DNA of 13,618 nucleotides from Tieghemiomyces parasiticus (GCA_027575765.1 JANBPT010001139.1:1-13618), one strand, 5' to 3'. Positions 1-9,798 are shown, counted from the first letter of the stretch. Notes: a model not told the origin generated them from the letters alone. Made by a program: numbers and translations.

Positions 1-3000
1 ATGCACTGGGGCGACACCAAGACGTGGTACGGGATCCCCGGCACCCACGCAGAGCGTTTCGAGGCCGCCATCCGCGCTGCCGTACCTGAACTGTTTGAGC
101 AGCAGCCCGACCTTCTATTCCAACTCGTCACAATGATGTCTCCCGGGTCTCTGGTCAAGAGTGGCGTGGACGTGTACGCTGTCGACCAGCGTCCCGGCCA
201 GTTCGTGGTCACCTTCCCTCAAGCCTACCACGCCGGTTTCAATCACGGCTTCAATTTCGCCGAGGCGGTTAACTTTGCCCTGCCCAACTGGATCCCTCAC
301 GGCCTGAACAGCGTCCGCCGGTATCAGCAGTACCGCCGCCTACCCGTGTTCTCGCATGACGAACTTTTGTGGACCATCGCTGCCCACGCCCGGAACCCGG
401 AAGTGGCTGAGTGGTAAGTAGTTGGTCACGGCCCGTAGCGGTCGAGGGTCGACTAGTTTGGTACACCCCAACCGTACTCCCTCTTCCTTCAACACCCAGC
501 CCCCCTCCCCACTTGCGGCCGGCTGGTACACATCCCTAGCTTCCCTCGGAAGGACCACTAACACTTCTAAACGCACCTTACCTCCTCCCCTACCTGTCAC
601 ATTTTCTTCTTGCTTAACCCATAGGCTATGGGAGCCCCTAGTGGAAATGACCACCCGCGAGTTGTCTGACCGTAACCGGTTGCGCCAAGCGGGCGTGACT
701 CGGACCGACGCGGTGGCTGAACCGGAAGCGCCGGCCGACGACGAGTACCAGTGTTCGGTATGTAAGACCTTTGCCTACCTTTCGGCCGTAGGTTGTGGCT
801 GCGGCCGGCGCGTGGCCTGCTTAGATCACGCCCTGGACGTTGAATTCTGCACTTGCCCCGTGGCCGCACATCGGTTGATTTTGCGCTACCCGGACCAAGC
901 GCTCACAGCCGCCACCGCTAAGATCTCAACCCTAGCAACTGCGGCACCGCGCTGGATACGACGGTTTCGGCAGGTCATGCTGGCAGGTGGGAACGGCCCG
1001 GTTGGGAAAGTTACTGACCACGAGGCCAAGGTCACCCCGGACGATGGTACCGGCAGCACTGACCCGGCGAGCCCAAAAAACGCCCAGGCGGCGGTGACGG
1101 GTCCCGGGTCCCTAAGCCTGGTCGCCGCCGCCGCCGCTGCTGCCGCCAGTAACAAGTTTCGGCCCTCCTTGCTGCTTCTGTGCCAGTTGCTCGAAGAGGC
1201 CAACCGCATCCCCACCGTCATCGAGGACGCCCGGGTCCTGCAGCTGTTTGTCGACCGTGCCCTGCACTGGGTCCGGGAAGTACACCAGTTCCTCGATGTG
1301 CGGTACCCCGCTGATGACGGCCGAGGTGTCGATGCGAACGACCCAGACCATCAGCTTCACCTCTCAGCCGGCGCCTCACCGCGGCCCGAGTCGGGAAGGG
1401 AATCCACCTCCGTCGCCGTTGCCCCCGGTACCCTTCCGCTGACCCCGACCCGCTATTACCACCTCACCGTCCCCGAGGTGGCTGCGGTTGAAGTGCCACT
1501 CGGGGCCGACCCACCGGCGCTCCCCGCCCCAGACGACCCAGCGCTGGTGGCCCGCGTGGCCACGCACGCGGGCTGTACCCAGCCGGCACCTGTCGACCGC
1601 GATCTAGCCCACCTAGAGGCCCTACTAGGCCAGGCGGACCGGCTGGCCTTCGACGCCCCCGAGGTCCATTTGCTCCGCGACCTGGCCGGCCGAGCCGCCG
1701 CCTTCCATCACCGCGTCCAGGTCAGTGTCGACGGACTGGGCCAGCTATTCATTTACCAGCCCCACCCGCCGGCATTCAACCTGGTGGCCGCCGGGGACCC
1801 CGCAAAGGTGGACGATTTGACCACCGCGTTGACCGACCTGACGGCCACCGTGGCCGCCGGCGAGGAATTACCCTTGTACCTGCCCGATCTGGCTGAACTG
1901 CGGGTCCACGCCCGCGGCCTCGCCTGGTCGTTACGCGCACAGACGGCCTTGACGCGCGCCGCCTCCGCCCTCCAGACACCCGAGGCCGAGCTGGCCGCGG
2001 CCTGGTATGCGTCACCCGCCAAGCTGAGCTTTGAGGAATTTATCGAACTGCTCGAGGACGCCGTGGAGGGTCAAATTCCGGGGGAAAACACGGTGTTCGT
2101 GGCTTTGATACAGGCCAAGAATCTAGGCGACCAGTGGGCCGAGGCCCCCGCGCAGGCGGACTTCTTCGCCCGCACCGAAGTGACCCTGGACGAGGTGCGA
2201 GAGATTCTACGCGGGGCCTTCCACTTGCTTCCGCACGAGCCCCCGGCTTTCACGCGGGCGCAGTCGCTGGGTCGCCAGTTCGAGGCCCTGGACCGGGAGG
2301 CCACCGCCGCCGTGGCGCGAACCGGGCACCGCGATGTGACCAAGCGACCCCTGGTGGCCGAACTACGTTCGCTCCTGGAGCGCTTCGACAATCTATACAC
2401 GACTCCCCCGGCCTACCGGCCCGACGTTGTCACCGAGCTGAAAGACGCGCAGGCCCGCATCGACACGTGGATTCTACGCGGCAAGAAACTGTTCGCGCGC
2501 GGCAACATGCCCAAGAAGTGGGTTGAGATGCTGCTGGAGGTCGAGGAGGCCGTCAAGCGCTGCACCGACCACCTACCTTCTGTGCGGATCGCCTACCGTC
2601 TGGGGGCCCAGGGCGCCCAGCCTAATGATGTCCTCCAGCGCACGGGTAACGGCCGGCCCCGCCCACTGCTCTCGTCTCTACCCACTCCCGCTGACGATGA
2701 TGACGGCGGCGATACCAATGGCTACCACGATACCGACAATGCACTCAGTCGGGGCCACGACCGCCGCCATCAACGGGCGGACGCGAGAGGCCCCCCGTTA
2801 TACTGCGTGTGCCGCCAGCCCGAGCAGGGTTTCATGGTGGAGTGCGACCTGTGCCACGAGTGGTATCACGGCGGCTGCCTCAAACTGTCACGCCGCGAGA
2901 CCAAGGCCTTGTCCTACTTTGTGTGCCCCATCTGCGACCCGGCGCACGTCGAGGTGCCCCATCCCACCAAGCGGCCGTCGCTGGACACGCTGATTGCCCA

Positions 3001-4615
3001 CGCTCAGGAGGGCGGTCGGCTCCCGTTCGTCACCTTAGAGCTGGACCCTCTCATCACCATCATTCTAGACGGGTCGCGCTACCGCGAGCGCGTCACGGCC
3101 GCCCTGGCCCTGAGACGGGCCGTACCCCTACCTACCTTAGGCGGCGCCAAGGACGGTGGCAAGGGCGAGGCGCACTCGGGTAAACCCAGTCCCACCCCGC
3201 TAGGCCTTCTGACGCTGTATCAGGCCCTCTTGCGCTGTGGCGAGGGCATGGAAGTCTCGCTGCCCCACGAAGAAGCCGACATGCGCAAGTTGGCCATGCA
3301 CCTGCGGGTGCTGCTGTACCCCGCCGATAATGGCGCGCGCGAGTGGATCGAGCAGGAACAGCCCCGTGAACCGGCGCGGATCCGGCAGCAGTTGGAACAC
3401 GAAGCGCGCCAGCGGCGGCACGTCCGGGGCGGTGGCGCTGTCAACTCGGCGGCGGGGGCGACCGCTAACGGCTCGCCCCACCCGACCACGTCGGGTAAGT
3501 CCCGCGGGGGTAGCGGTGGCGGCTCCACCGGCCCGACCATCGCCGTGGGGAGTTACCTTCTGACCGTCACCCAAAAGGCCTTTGACCCGTCGGCTCTCTA
3601 CTGTTTGTGTCAGCAGCCGTTCGCTGCCGACCAGGCCATGGTAGCCTGCGATACCTGCCAGCAGTGGTACCACCTCGATTGCGTCCACGTACCGGTGCGC
3701 GACGCCTGCCAGCTGGACACTTACCAGTGCCCGGTATGCGCTGTCCGCTTGCGTGTACCCTATGCATTCGGTGAAATCATGGTGGTGGATGACCCTGACC
3801 AGGGGACGGCTGCCGAGGACCTGGATGATAGCGATGACGACGACGATGACGATAGTGAGTTTGAGTCGGCGGCGGTCAACGGCGGGCATGGTCCTACCCA
3901 TTATCACCAGTATAACCGGGCAAACCCGCCGGCCTCCGAACCCATCCCTCCTCACGACCACCCCGCATCCCTTCAGCCAGCGGGCCTCGCCTCGATGCCC
4001 GCCAGGCCCGGTCATGGTCACCACGACCACCTGTCGGATGCCGATGTGCTCTTCAACTCTTCCACGCTGGGTGGACCGCTTCCCAACGGCGGGGCTGATT
4101 CCCGGCTGATGGCCGCTCATACGGGCTACGACGACGAGGCTTCCCACCTCCTCCTAACCGGTGCGCCCTCCCCACCGAGCGCAGCTCTGGGGGTGGCCGG
4201 TGACCTACCCGACGCCTTCCAGCTCTCCCCACCGCTTCACGCCGCCGCTCCGTCCTCGCACATCCATGGTCGGTACACTGGGTCAGCCGGCCATGGTGAC
4301 GACGTGGACGACGCGATGGATCTGGATGAAGATCACGCCAGTTTTCTGCAGCACTTTGACGCTGAGACCCTTCTGCCTTCTACCCCGCCGCCACCCGTGC
4401 TGCCTTCCGCATCACTACCCGTGTCAGAACTGGCACCGCTTGATCCGGAGGCCGACGACAATCGACCTCTACCGGTGCAGCAGCCTGCGACGGACCTCGG
4501 CATTCGTCGGTTGTCTGAAGGTGCGGATGATCAGGGTGAAGCGGTTACGGATGATCCACCGGTCGAGGATGATCGACGGGCTCTCCACGATGAGAATATG
4601 CCAACTGACCTTTAA
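1..4615 (+). CDS. lid2: KDM5/Lid2-type JmjC histone H3K4 demethylase, 3' part (two exons: 1-413, 625-4615)
   Basis: C-terminal 1467 residues of a KDM5/JARID1/Lid2 protein, a nuclear Fe(II)/2-oxoglutarate enzyme that removes methyl groups from histone H3 lysine 4. Residues 1-138 are the second half of the JmjC domain, opening with HWGDTKTWYG (K7 fits the 2-oxoglutarate-binding lysine). H77 in YHAGFNHGFNFAEAVNF is the third iron ligand; the H-x-E pair lies before the window, so the 5' end is cut by the window edge. The intron 414-624 (GTAAGT...ATAG, phase 2) joins TG|G to restore W138. Next come a C5HC2 zinc finger (C181, C184, C195, C197, C203, H206, C213, C215), a helical PLU-1-like region at about 250-850, PHD2 (864-908) and PHD3 (1130-1176). 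An Asp-rich run (about 1202-1218) and a Pro/His/Asp-rich tail end the protein. A poly-Ala run is encoded at about 1121-1148. The domain order matches KDM5 exactly; orthology is secure, but the extent of the low-complexity tail is unusual. Confidence 0.95.
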
Positions 4616-5042
4616 ACGGTTCGACCGTACCCTCCCCCTTCCTTTCCCTTCCCTTCGGTCGCAGCTTCGTTTGGTGGTATCTCGATCACAATTACTTTCT
4701 CGCATCCTAATGTGGCCCTCATCCTAATTTTAGCCGACCTAGTAAACATATACGTATGTACTGCCGTTCTTCCTTTTTGCGACTTGTTACACTGTTTCCG
4801 TTCACACATACATTTTTTTCGAATGCTCATCACGAACGACCAAACCATATTGCAGCCCAGCCACGCACCATCATCCACGCGCACCCTATATCCGCCCCAC
4901 CCTCCGTAAAATAACTAGTCTATTCTTTGATCTCTCCTTACCTCGCCGCCCTTGTAAGCGCCTCCTTCCTTGCACGTTCATGTCGTTACTGTAATACACA
5001 GCCAAGGTAATTCCCGTATCCTCGGGCTCACCTTTTCCGTGA

Positions 5043-5090
5043 AATAAAGCCGACCTTCTGCTACCCCCATTTTTAACCTGGGGGTAGGTT
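5043..5090 (+). terminator. Candidate polyadenylation signal with hairpin for the KDM5 gene
   Basis: A canonical AATAAA (5043-5048) lies about 430 nt after the KDM5 stop. It is followed by a perfect 9-bp inverted repeat, CTACCCCCA (5061-5069) and TGGGGGTAG (5079-5087), with a 9-nt T-rich loop, then a T/G-rich stretch (GTTTGTATTT) that could serve as downstream element. The motifs are visible directly; the role in 3'-end formation is inferred from position. The distance implies a fairly long 3' UTR, and an earlier unmarked site is possible. Confidence 0.45.
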
Positions 5091-5741
5091 TGTATTTACC
5101 TGAGTCTACCCCCTCTATTTATCCGCATGTTTTTTCATTTGATTATTATTATCTTCCGTAAACGTTAGGAACTAAGGGTTTTGCTCGTTTTAAATAGTTG
5201 CTTGACCAGCGGCTGAGAAGTGCAATGACGTGTGCAGCCTGAGGGAGGAACTTGAGAGGATTAAAAGCAGGCTAATCAACCGAGCAGGGTTGCGAGCGAG
5301 TGGGTCGTAGGTAGAACAGCTATGGTAACAGATCACACATTTCATATATCCATAATTCCGGATTTATCGGACCATACACATACTAAGTTCTTGGAACTCG
5401 GTGCCAGGGGATCGTCTGGGATAGTAGGGGGTTGGACCCAGGCTTCCCCCAGGTGATGAATCGTGAACCACCCGTATGAGGTGCAGGTCCGGTGGCAGGG
5501 AGGGGAGGGGGATGTACGCCTTGAGGATACCTGCACTAGGCACCTCTCCTAGTTGTGTTGTAAACCCATTGGCTGGATGTGAAGGGAGACTCTCAACGTT
5601 TCCATTTTCTGCCTATTGCCTTCTATACTTTCTGGGAGGAGGGATGCCGGGGGGGGTCGGCCCGTCATTACACGACCAGCCGGCTGATGACGGTTGGCCA
5701 TGTTCTGCAGTGCTTTTGGCGGACCAGAGACAACTGAGTGC

Positions 5742-5747
5742 CACGTG
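5742..5747. promoter_or_regulatory. CACGTG E-box upstream of GOS1
   Basis: The palindrome CACGTG sits in GCCACGTGACC, so the reverse strand reads GGTCACGTGGC, with the GTCACGTG core preferred by fungal bHLH factors of the Cbf1/USF type. It lies 42 bases before the first in-frame ATG of the GOS1 leader and 229 before the main ATG, a sensible place for a promoter element. A six-base palindrome can occur by chance, so function is inferred from position and flanks. Confidence 0.35.
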
Positions 5748-5810
5748 ACCAAATCGATCAATCGGCCTACATCTCTGTCGCTGGCCTCATGGTGGTGGTG
5801 GCAATGCAGG

Positions 5811-5968
5811 GTAAGCCCAACTCCGCCTCCCTCCCCTTCATCCCCCGTTACTTGCCAATGAAGTCGACTACTCGGAGCATCTTGTCACCTGTCGTTCATA
5901 GTGAATTCACCTCCGATTCCATTTACACCCAAACCTGCCTGATATTTCTATCCCTTTCCTCCCCCCAG
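5811..5968 (+). other. Probable 5' leader intron of GOS1
   Basis: A GTAAGC donor follows ATGCAGG at 5804-5810, and a CCCCCCAG acceptor after a C/T-rich tract ends at 5968, two bases before the GOS1 start codon at 5971. Removing the 158-nt segment would leave ATG CAG GTC ATG GCC, so the leader ATGs at 5789 and 5804 become in frame with the main ORF and would add 8 or 3 residues. Splice signals are as good as those of the coding introns. Whether the upstream ATGs are used is unknown. Confidence 0.55.
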
Positions 5969-5970
5969 TC

Positions 5971-7278
5971 ATGGCCCATTCCCAAGCCGGAAACCGTGGG
6001 GATGCTCCGAGTTGGGAGAACTTACGTCGCGAGGTGCGCCAGTTGCAGTCCTCGTTGGACCAGAGCCTCACGCGGTTTCATCAGCTGACGAGTTCTTCGG
6101 GCGGGGCAGCCGCCACAACCTCCGCCCGGGCACACCGCTACCCGCCAGCCACATCGTCGGCGGTCGGGTCGTCCGGTAAACGCCTCACGGGTGACCCGTC
6201 ATCGGGCGCGTTTGATACCGATGGCATCTCGGTGACGGCTACGGCGGGGCCTCAAGCCGTCCGCAGGGCTGAAACGGAGTTGGATGACTTGTTGGATCGG
6301 CTACGCGACGTGGTGGATGCCATGGCCCGCGTCCAGGAGTCCCGCGAGTCGACTGGTAGTCAGGTGGCGATGCGCCATACGTTGCAGAGAAACCGGGACG
6401 TCTTGTTTGACTATAACAAGGAAGTGCAGCGGGCTAAGGTAGGCTTTGCTTCTTTTTTAAAAAAAAACAAAAACAAAGAATAGTATCCCGCCCGGTGACG
6501 GACGGACCTTTGGATATCGCTTGGTACGCTAGACCATTCAATGTGCTAATATCGTACCCATCTTTGACCTGGGCTGGGGGGGATCTGACAATCACTGTTA
6601 CTGTACAGGACAAGGCGCGCGATTACCGGCAACGCTCGGACCTGTTGGACGGCCACGGGTCGCTTGATGAGTAAGTTTCAGAGTCGGAATTCGGACTCAA
6701 ATACCGTCAGTCCCGGTTTGTTTACCATGTCGCCTGCCGAGCTAACCCGCCGTCTCTCCCTCCCTTGCTTGGCACCCATACCAATGTGATTGATAACTAC
6801 AGCGGCCCACGCGATGACGTGCGTAGCCTGCTGCAAGAACGCGACCGGATAGATCAGTCACACAGTATGATTGACATGACCCTCACGTAAGTTTGTCGGG
6901 CCATTTCTAACTGGTGGTACTACAGCTGACCGCCCAGCTACCCTAGGGTCAGTCGATTGATATGCAATGGAAATACCCCCCCATTTTTTTGAGGGGGGAG
7001 GGTATATAACCCTACTAACTCTAAACGTGTATGTTTTCGCCAACTAACTCACCTCCGCACACCTGCCCAGTCAAGCGTACGCCGTGCGGGGCGACCTGGA
7101 CGAGCAGCGCTCGATCTTGACCCGCGGGACGTACGCCCTTCGGGGTTTAACTCAGCGCATCCCCGGCATCAACCTCCTACTCAACAAGATTGGTTACCGG
7201 CGTCGCCGCGACCAACTCATTCTCTGCGGTCTCATTGCATTGTTGCTCTTCTTTTTGCTGTGGTACAAAATGGGCTAA
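5971..7278 (+). CDS. GOS1: GOS1/GOSR1 (GS28) Golgi Qb-SNARE, four exons
   Basis: Exons 5971-6438, 6609-6670, 6803-6886 and 7071-7278 join to a 273-residue tail-anchored SNARE; the family is usually 220-250 residues. Gos1/GS28 works in the Golgi Qb position, pairing with Sed5/syntaxin-5, Ykt6 and Sft1/GS15 for intra-Golgi and endosome-to-Golgi fusion. The N-terminus SWENLRREVRQLQSSLD matches the GS28 Habc start. A Ser/Ala/Gly-rich insert follows at about 40-80, and then MRHTLQRNRDVLFDYNKEVQ, a hallmark of the family. The SNARE helix spans roughly 185-245, with Q217 (DEQRS) as the likely zero-layer glutamine. A membrane anchor (254-270) ends the protein after the basic YRRRRDQ. Introns of 170, 132 and 184 nt have phases 0, 2 and 2, and each junction restores conserved family sequence. 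I chose 5971 because it gives family-like length; an 8-residue extension through the leader intron is possible. Confidence 0.93.
6973..7005. repeat. Imperfect C/G-run hairpin inside GOS1 intron 3
   Basis: ATACCCCCCC (6973-6982) faces a G-rich arm ending in GGGTAT (7000-7005). Six pairs at the base, a bulged A (6999) and further C:G pairs close a loop holding seven T. It starts with the same TACCCCC...ATTTTT order as the hairpin at 5061-5087. It lies in the middle of the intron, clear of both splice sites and of the likely branch point CTAAC at 7044-7048. Function, if any, is unknown. Confidence 0.5.
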
Positions 7279-8098
7279 GCTTACCATATTTCTCCGTCCT
7301 GTACGTCTGATATGTCAATCAAAATCACACCTTGTATACCATCAATCACCGTAAAGTGGACAGCACAATCTACGTAGATCTAGGCAGCTCGAGGACTAGG
7401 TCTTCCATGCCCGTAATCTACAAACTCGGCTCTATAAGGTAGCGACTCCGATTTTTATTATAATTATACCTTTGCTAATGTAAACGTAAACGGATTTTAC
7501 CTACAATGCTGGACTACTCTCAGGGGGGGTATTCTCTGTTGGCAGTACCTTGTCCTGATCTTGGCACGCGGGCAGCCACTGGCTGAGCGGAAAGCCAAAA
7601 GCACGCCATCGCGCTGGGCGTGACGTCCCCTGGCCTTCGATCCATCACGCCTTTTGTCCGCGTTGCTGCCTACTGACAGCTTTCCGTAGGCTACGACGAC
7701 CCGAGGCCATGCGGTTTCAGGACTCGCCCGCCGCCGGCTAACAAGTGGGCACTCTTCTTCCATAACCAAATCGCACCTCATCTACTCCACATACCTCACA
7801 TTTCTGCTTTACCTGAGGAAGTCCACCTATTACCTCTTTCCATTCGGCCCCTCCTCACTCATACACACTCACCCACACCCACATATCAGTTAGGGGGGTT
7901 TGACTGCCACTATCCTACATTACGCCGCGTCAGCGCATCCCTCATTACCTTGTACTAGCCCTACTTATCCCCTCGGTGTTTCTTGTTCATTGGCCGGCCT
8001 GCGACCTCTAGTCAGCAAGCCAACGTACTGACACCCACCTACCCCTTAACCACCCCTTCACTCCGGCTCAACCGCCGGTCTCGCAACCCTACGCCGCC
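7279..8098. other. Intergenic spacer between GOS1 and cystinosin genes
   Basis: About 820 bases. The first 200 are AT-rich, with an A/T run near 7450-7490 (TTTTTATTATAATTATACC) that probably ends the GOS1 transcript. From about 7500 to 7780 the composition turns GC-rich, and a 94-codon frame is open on the minus strand; its product looks like nothing I know and I do not call it. From about 7780 to 8098 the + strand is strongly C/T-rich, typical of promoter and 5' leader in these genes. No ATG precedes the cystinosin start in the last 90 bases. Confidence 0.6.
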
Positions 8099-9105
8099 AT
8101 GGTGCTGGCCTTTGGAGCCTTCGTGTCGGCCTTACTGGGCTGGCTGTATTTCGCTGCGTGGTCGGGCAGCTTTTACCCCCAAGCCATCCTCAACTATAAG
8201 CGCAAGAGCGTACGCGGGCTGTCGGTCGATTTCCTGGTGTACAACGCGTTTGGATTTTTGTGCTACGCTATATACAACCTGACCTTCTACGCCAGCCCGC
8301 GCGTGCGGCATGAATATGAGGAGCGGAACGACGGCCAGCCCAACTTGGTGCAGCTCAATGACGTCGTTTTTGCCGTCCACGCCTTCCTCATCTCTAGCAT
8401 CACCCTAGGCCAGGCCTTCGTGTACTCAGTAAGTGGGCATGTCGTGAGGTGAAAGGGGTCCTCTCCCCATTTCCCGATTGCGATAGTGAGCAAACCTGCG
8501 GCGCGGCTGAAAGAACTGGTACCCGTCCTACCACCTTATTTCCCCACTCATCATCCATCCCTATGTCCCAACTTCTCCGCAAACCTTCAATACGTTAGGG
8601 TGATGTGCACCAGCGGCTGTCACTCGCCGCCCGGGGCTTCCTCTTTATCTCGGGCGTGGGGATCGCTGCCCTCCTGGTGGGGGTAAATTTCGGGGCCACG
8701 CAGTGGATCGATGTCATGTACTTTTTATCCTACGTCAAGCTGTTTGTTACCGTGGTCAAGTACTGCCCGCAGGCGTACCTCAACTACCAGAAGCAGTCCA
8801 CAGTAGGGTGGAGCATCCACAATATTCTGCTCGACTTTTCCGGCGGTGTGTTATCGCTGGCCCAGCTCCTGGTGGACGCTGGTCGACTCCATAATTGGGA
8901 GGGTGTCCTGGGAAATCCCGTTAAACTGGGCCTTGGCCTCTTCAGTATAGGTTTCGACGTGCTCTTTATGCTTCAACACTACGTATTCTACCGTCATACC
9001 AGCGAGTTCCAACGCCTCGATGATGATGGAGATGATTCGGATTCTTTAGATGACGCCGACTTTGATGACGCCCTCTCCAATTACCGGGTCGAGCGTACCG
9101 CGTAG
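8099..9105 (+). CDS. ctns: Cystinosin-family PQ-loop cystine/H+ symporter, two exons
   Basis: Exons 8099-8428 and 8599-9105 (170-nt phase-0 intron, GTAAGT...GTTAG) give a 278-residue seven-helix protein. Cystinosin (yeast Ers1) exports cystine with a proton from the lysosome or vacuole. Both PQ loops are present: FYPQAILNYKRKSVRGLS (P27, Q28) and KYCPQAYLNYQKQSTVGWS (P167, Q168). D44, D189 (NILLDFSGG) and D230 (FSIGFDVLF) align with the membrane acidic residues of human cystinosin, and K158 with its SYIKL lysine. Helices fall near 3-20, 44-62, 88-108, 121-140, 147-166, 184-202 and 222-242. The glycosylated lumenal N-terminal domain of the animal protein is missing; the chain begins at helix 1, as in short fungal homologues. 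The tail (245-278) is strongly acidic and lacks the GYDQL-type sorting signal. The ATG sits in a good context (GCCGCCATGG). An extra upstream exon cannot be excluded. Confidence 0.95.
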
Positions 9106-9613
9106 TTTGCCCTGTCGGCGCATTATGGCGCTTGGTCCCTTATTGTGTATAATTAAACCTGCTTTATTGAAAGCGGCACACGCTGGCGATGAGGAAATGG
9201 CTAACGTCAGCTGGACACAACTTCTCATTGTAGCGAGTCGGCGGATACTCTGGATAGTGGAAGTGTAATACATTCGCCTGGCCTGACGATGTTACGGTCC
9301 CACCGCGTCCATGGCCAACCCGGTGCCGCCAGCGCTGCCATGCACATGTTTGGAGTGGAAGCGCGAGTGACGTTACGCACCACGTCCACCACGCCCACCT
9401 CCGGCTTGCGACCGTAGGGCCTGGCGGGCAGACTTACTTCTCGGAGTGCTTTACTTCCAGTTTCCCACAAGCTGGTGGCACGGACTGACCTCTGACCCAT
9501 CGGTCCTGTCTGTACGACCCATCCGTGGCCCTCCTGTTCCTCTCTCTGCGCTTCCAACCCTCCCCCCTCCGAAGCACCTCCCCTGCCGACTGGAATCGTA
9601 AATATGACTCTGA

Positions 9614-9619
9614 TATAAA
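9614..9619 (+). promoter_or_regulatory. TATA box of the F-box-like gene
   Basis: TATAAA lies in GATATAAAGCGCGCGGGCG, 182 bases before the ATG at 9801. It is an isolated match in otherwise mixed sequence and is followed at once by a GC-rich stretch. If used, transcription would start near 9645 and the leader would be about 155 nt. This is inference from position only. Confidence 0.45.
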
Positions 9620-9675
9620 GCGCGCGGGCGCGTTTTCTTCTGACCACTGCAATATATCCGATTCCAACTGTGGCG

Positions 9676-9798
9676 ATGCAAGCTCCTTTTACTCTCTGCC
9701 TAAATCATTTTGCAAGGTGGGTTGCCTCGAGGCAAGCATTAACCCACCGCTCCAATTCCCTTGCCCTTACCCTCCAACCCCATCGCCTCAGCTATTGA
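9676..9798 (+). other. Upstream ORF (40 codons) ending 2 nt before the F-box-like gene start
   Basis: An ATG at 9676 opens a 40-codon frame that stops with TGA at 9796-9798, leaving two bases before the main ATG at 9801. It is the only upstream ATG between the candidate TATA box and the gene start. The frame differs from that of the gene. The peptide is not recognisable. If the leader begins near 9645, ribosomes would meet this ORF first, which would lower or regulate translation of the main ORF. Confidence 0.4.

Larger units (their letters stand above)
4616..5788. other. Intergenic spacer between KDM5 and GOS1
   Basis: About 1.2 kb without a supportable gene. The first part (4616-5210) is pyrimidine- and AT-rich. 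It looks like 3' UTR and terminator, with a TACGTATGTA stretch near 4752 resembling a fungal 3'-end efficiency element and an AATAAA farther on. The part from about 5210 to 5740 is purine/G-richer on the + strand and contains only short open frames without recognisable protein character. I found no tRNA or snoRNA. The region before GOS1 carries a CACGTG box. Confidence 0.6.

Noticed and set aside
422..624. Open frame continuing upstream of the KDM5 second exon, as if a separate gene began near 422
   Set aside because: The stretch is pyrimidine-rich with a GTAAGT donor at 414 and an ATAG acceptor at 624, and splicing restores KDM5 sequence on both sides; it is an intron.
3495..3600. GTAAGT inside the KDM5 exon as a possible intron donor
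   Set aside because: No pyrimidine tract with AG follows before PHD3, and the frame reads through as a Gly/Ser-rich linker.
3200..4147. 315-codon minus-strand open frame opposite the KDM5 tail
   Set aside because: It is the antisense of a clear coding exon with GC-rich codons and shows no domain.
5453..5470. GTGATGA resembling a snoRNA C box
   Set aside because: No CTGA D box at a suitable distance and no terminal stem.
5738..6088. Open frame reading through the GOS1 leader into the first exon in another frame
   Set aside because: It has no ATG before 5789, spans an apparent intron, and its C-terminal part is an out-of-frame reading of GOS1.
7635..7655. TTCGATCC resembling a tRNA T loop
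   Set aside because: The flanking bases do not pair as a T stem and no D arm or acceptor stem is visible.
7497..7781. 94-codon minus-strand frame in the GOS1-cystinosin spacer
   Set aside because: GC-rich island, basic composition without hydrophobic pattern or motif, no recognisable promoter or partner exon. Homology search could overturn this.
9225..9647. 140-codon minus-strand frame, and a 42-codon plus-strand frame at 9289-9417, before the F-box-like gene
   Set aside because: No recognisable domain, more than one frame open in the same stretch, and overlap with the likely promoter of the downstream gene; low stop density of GC-rich DNA explains it.
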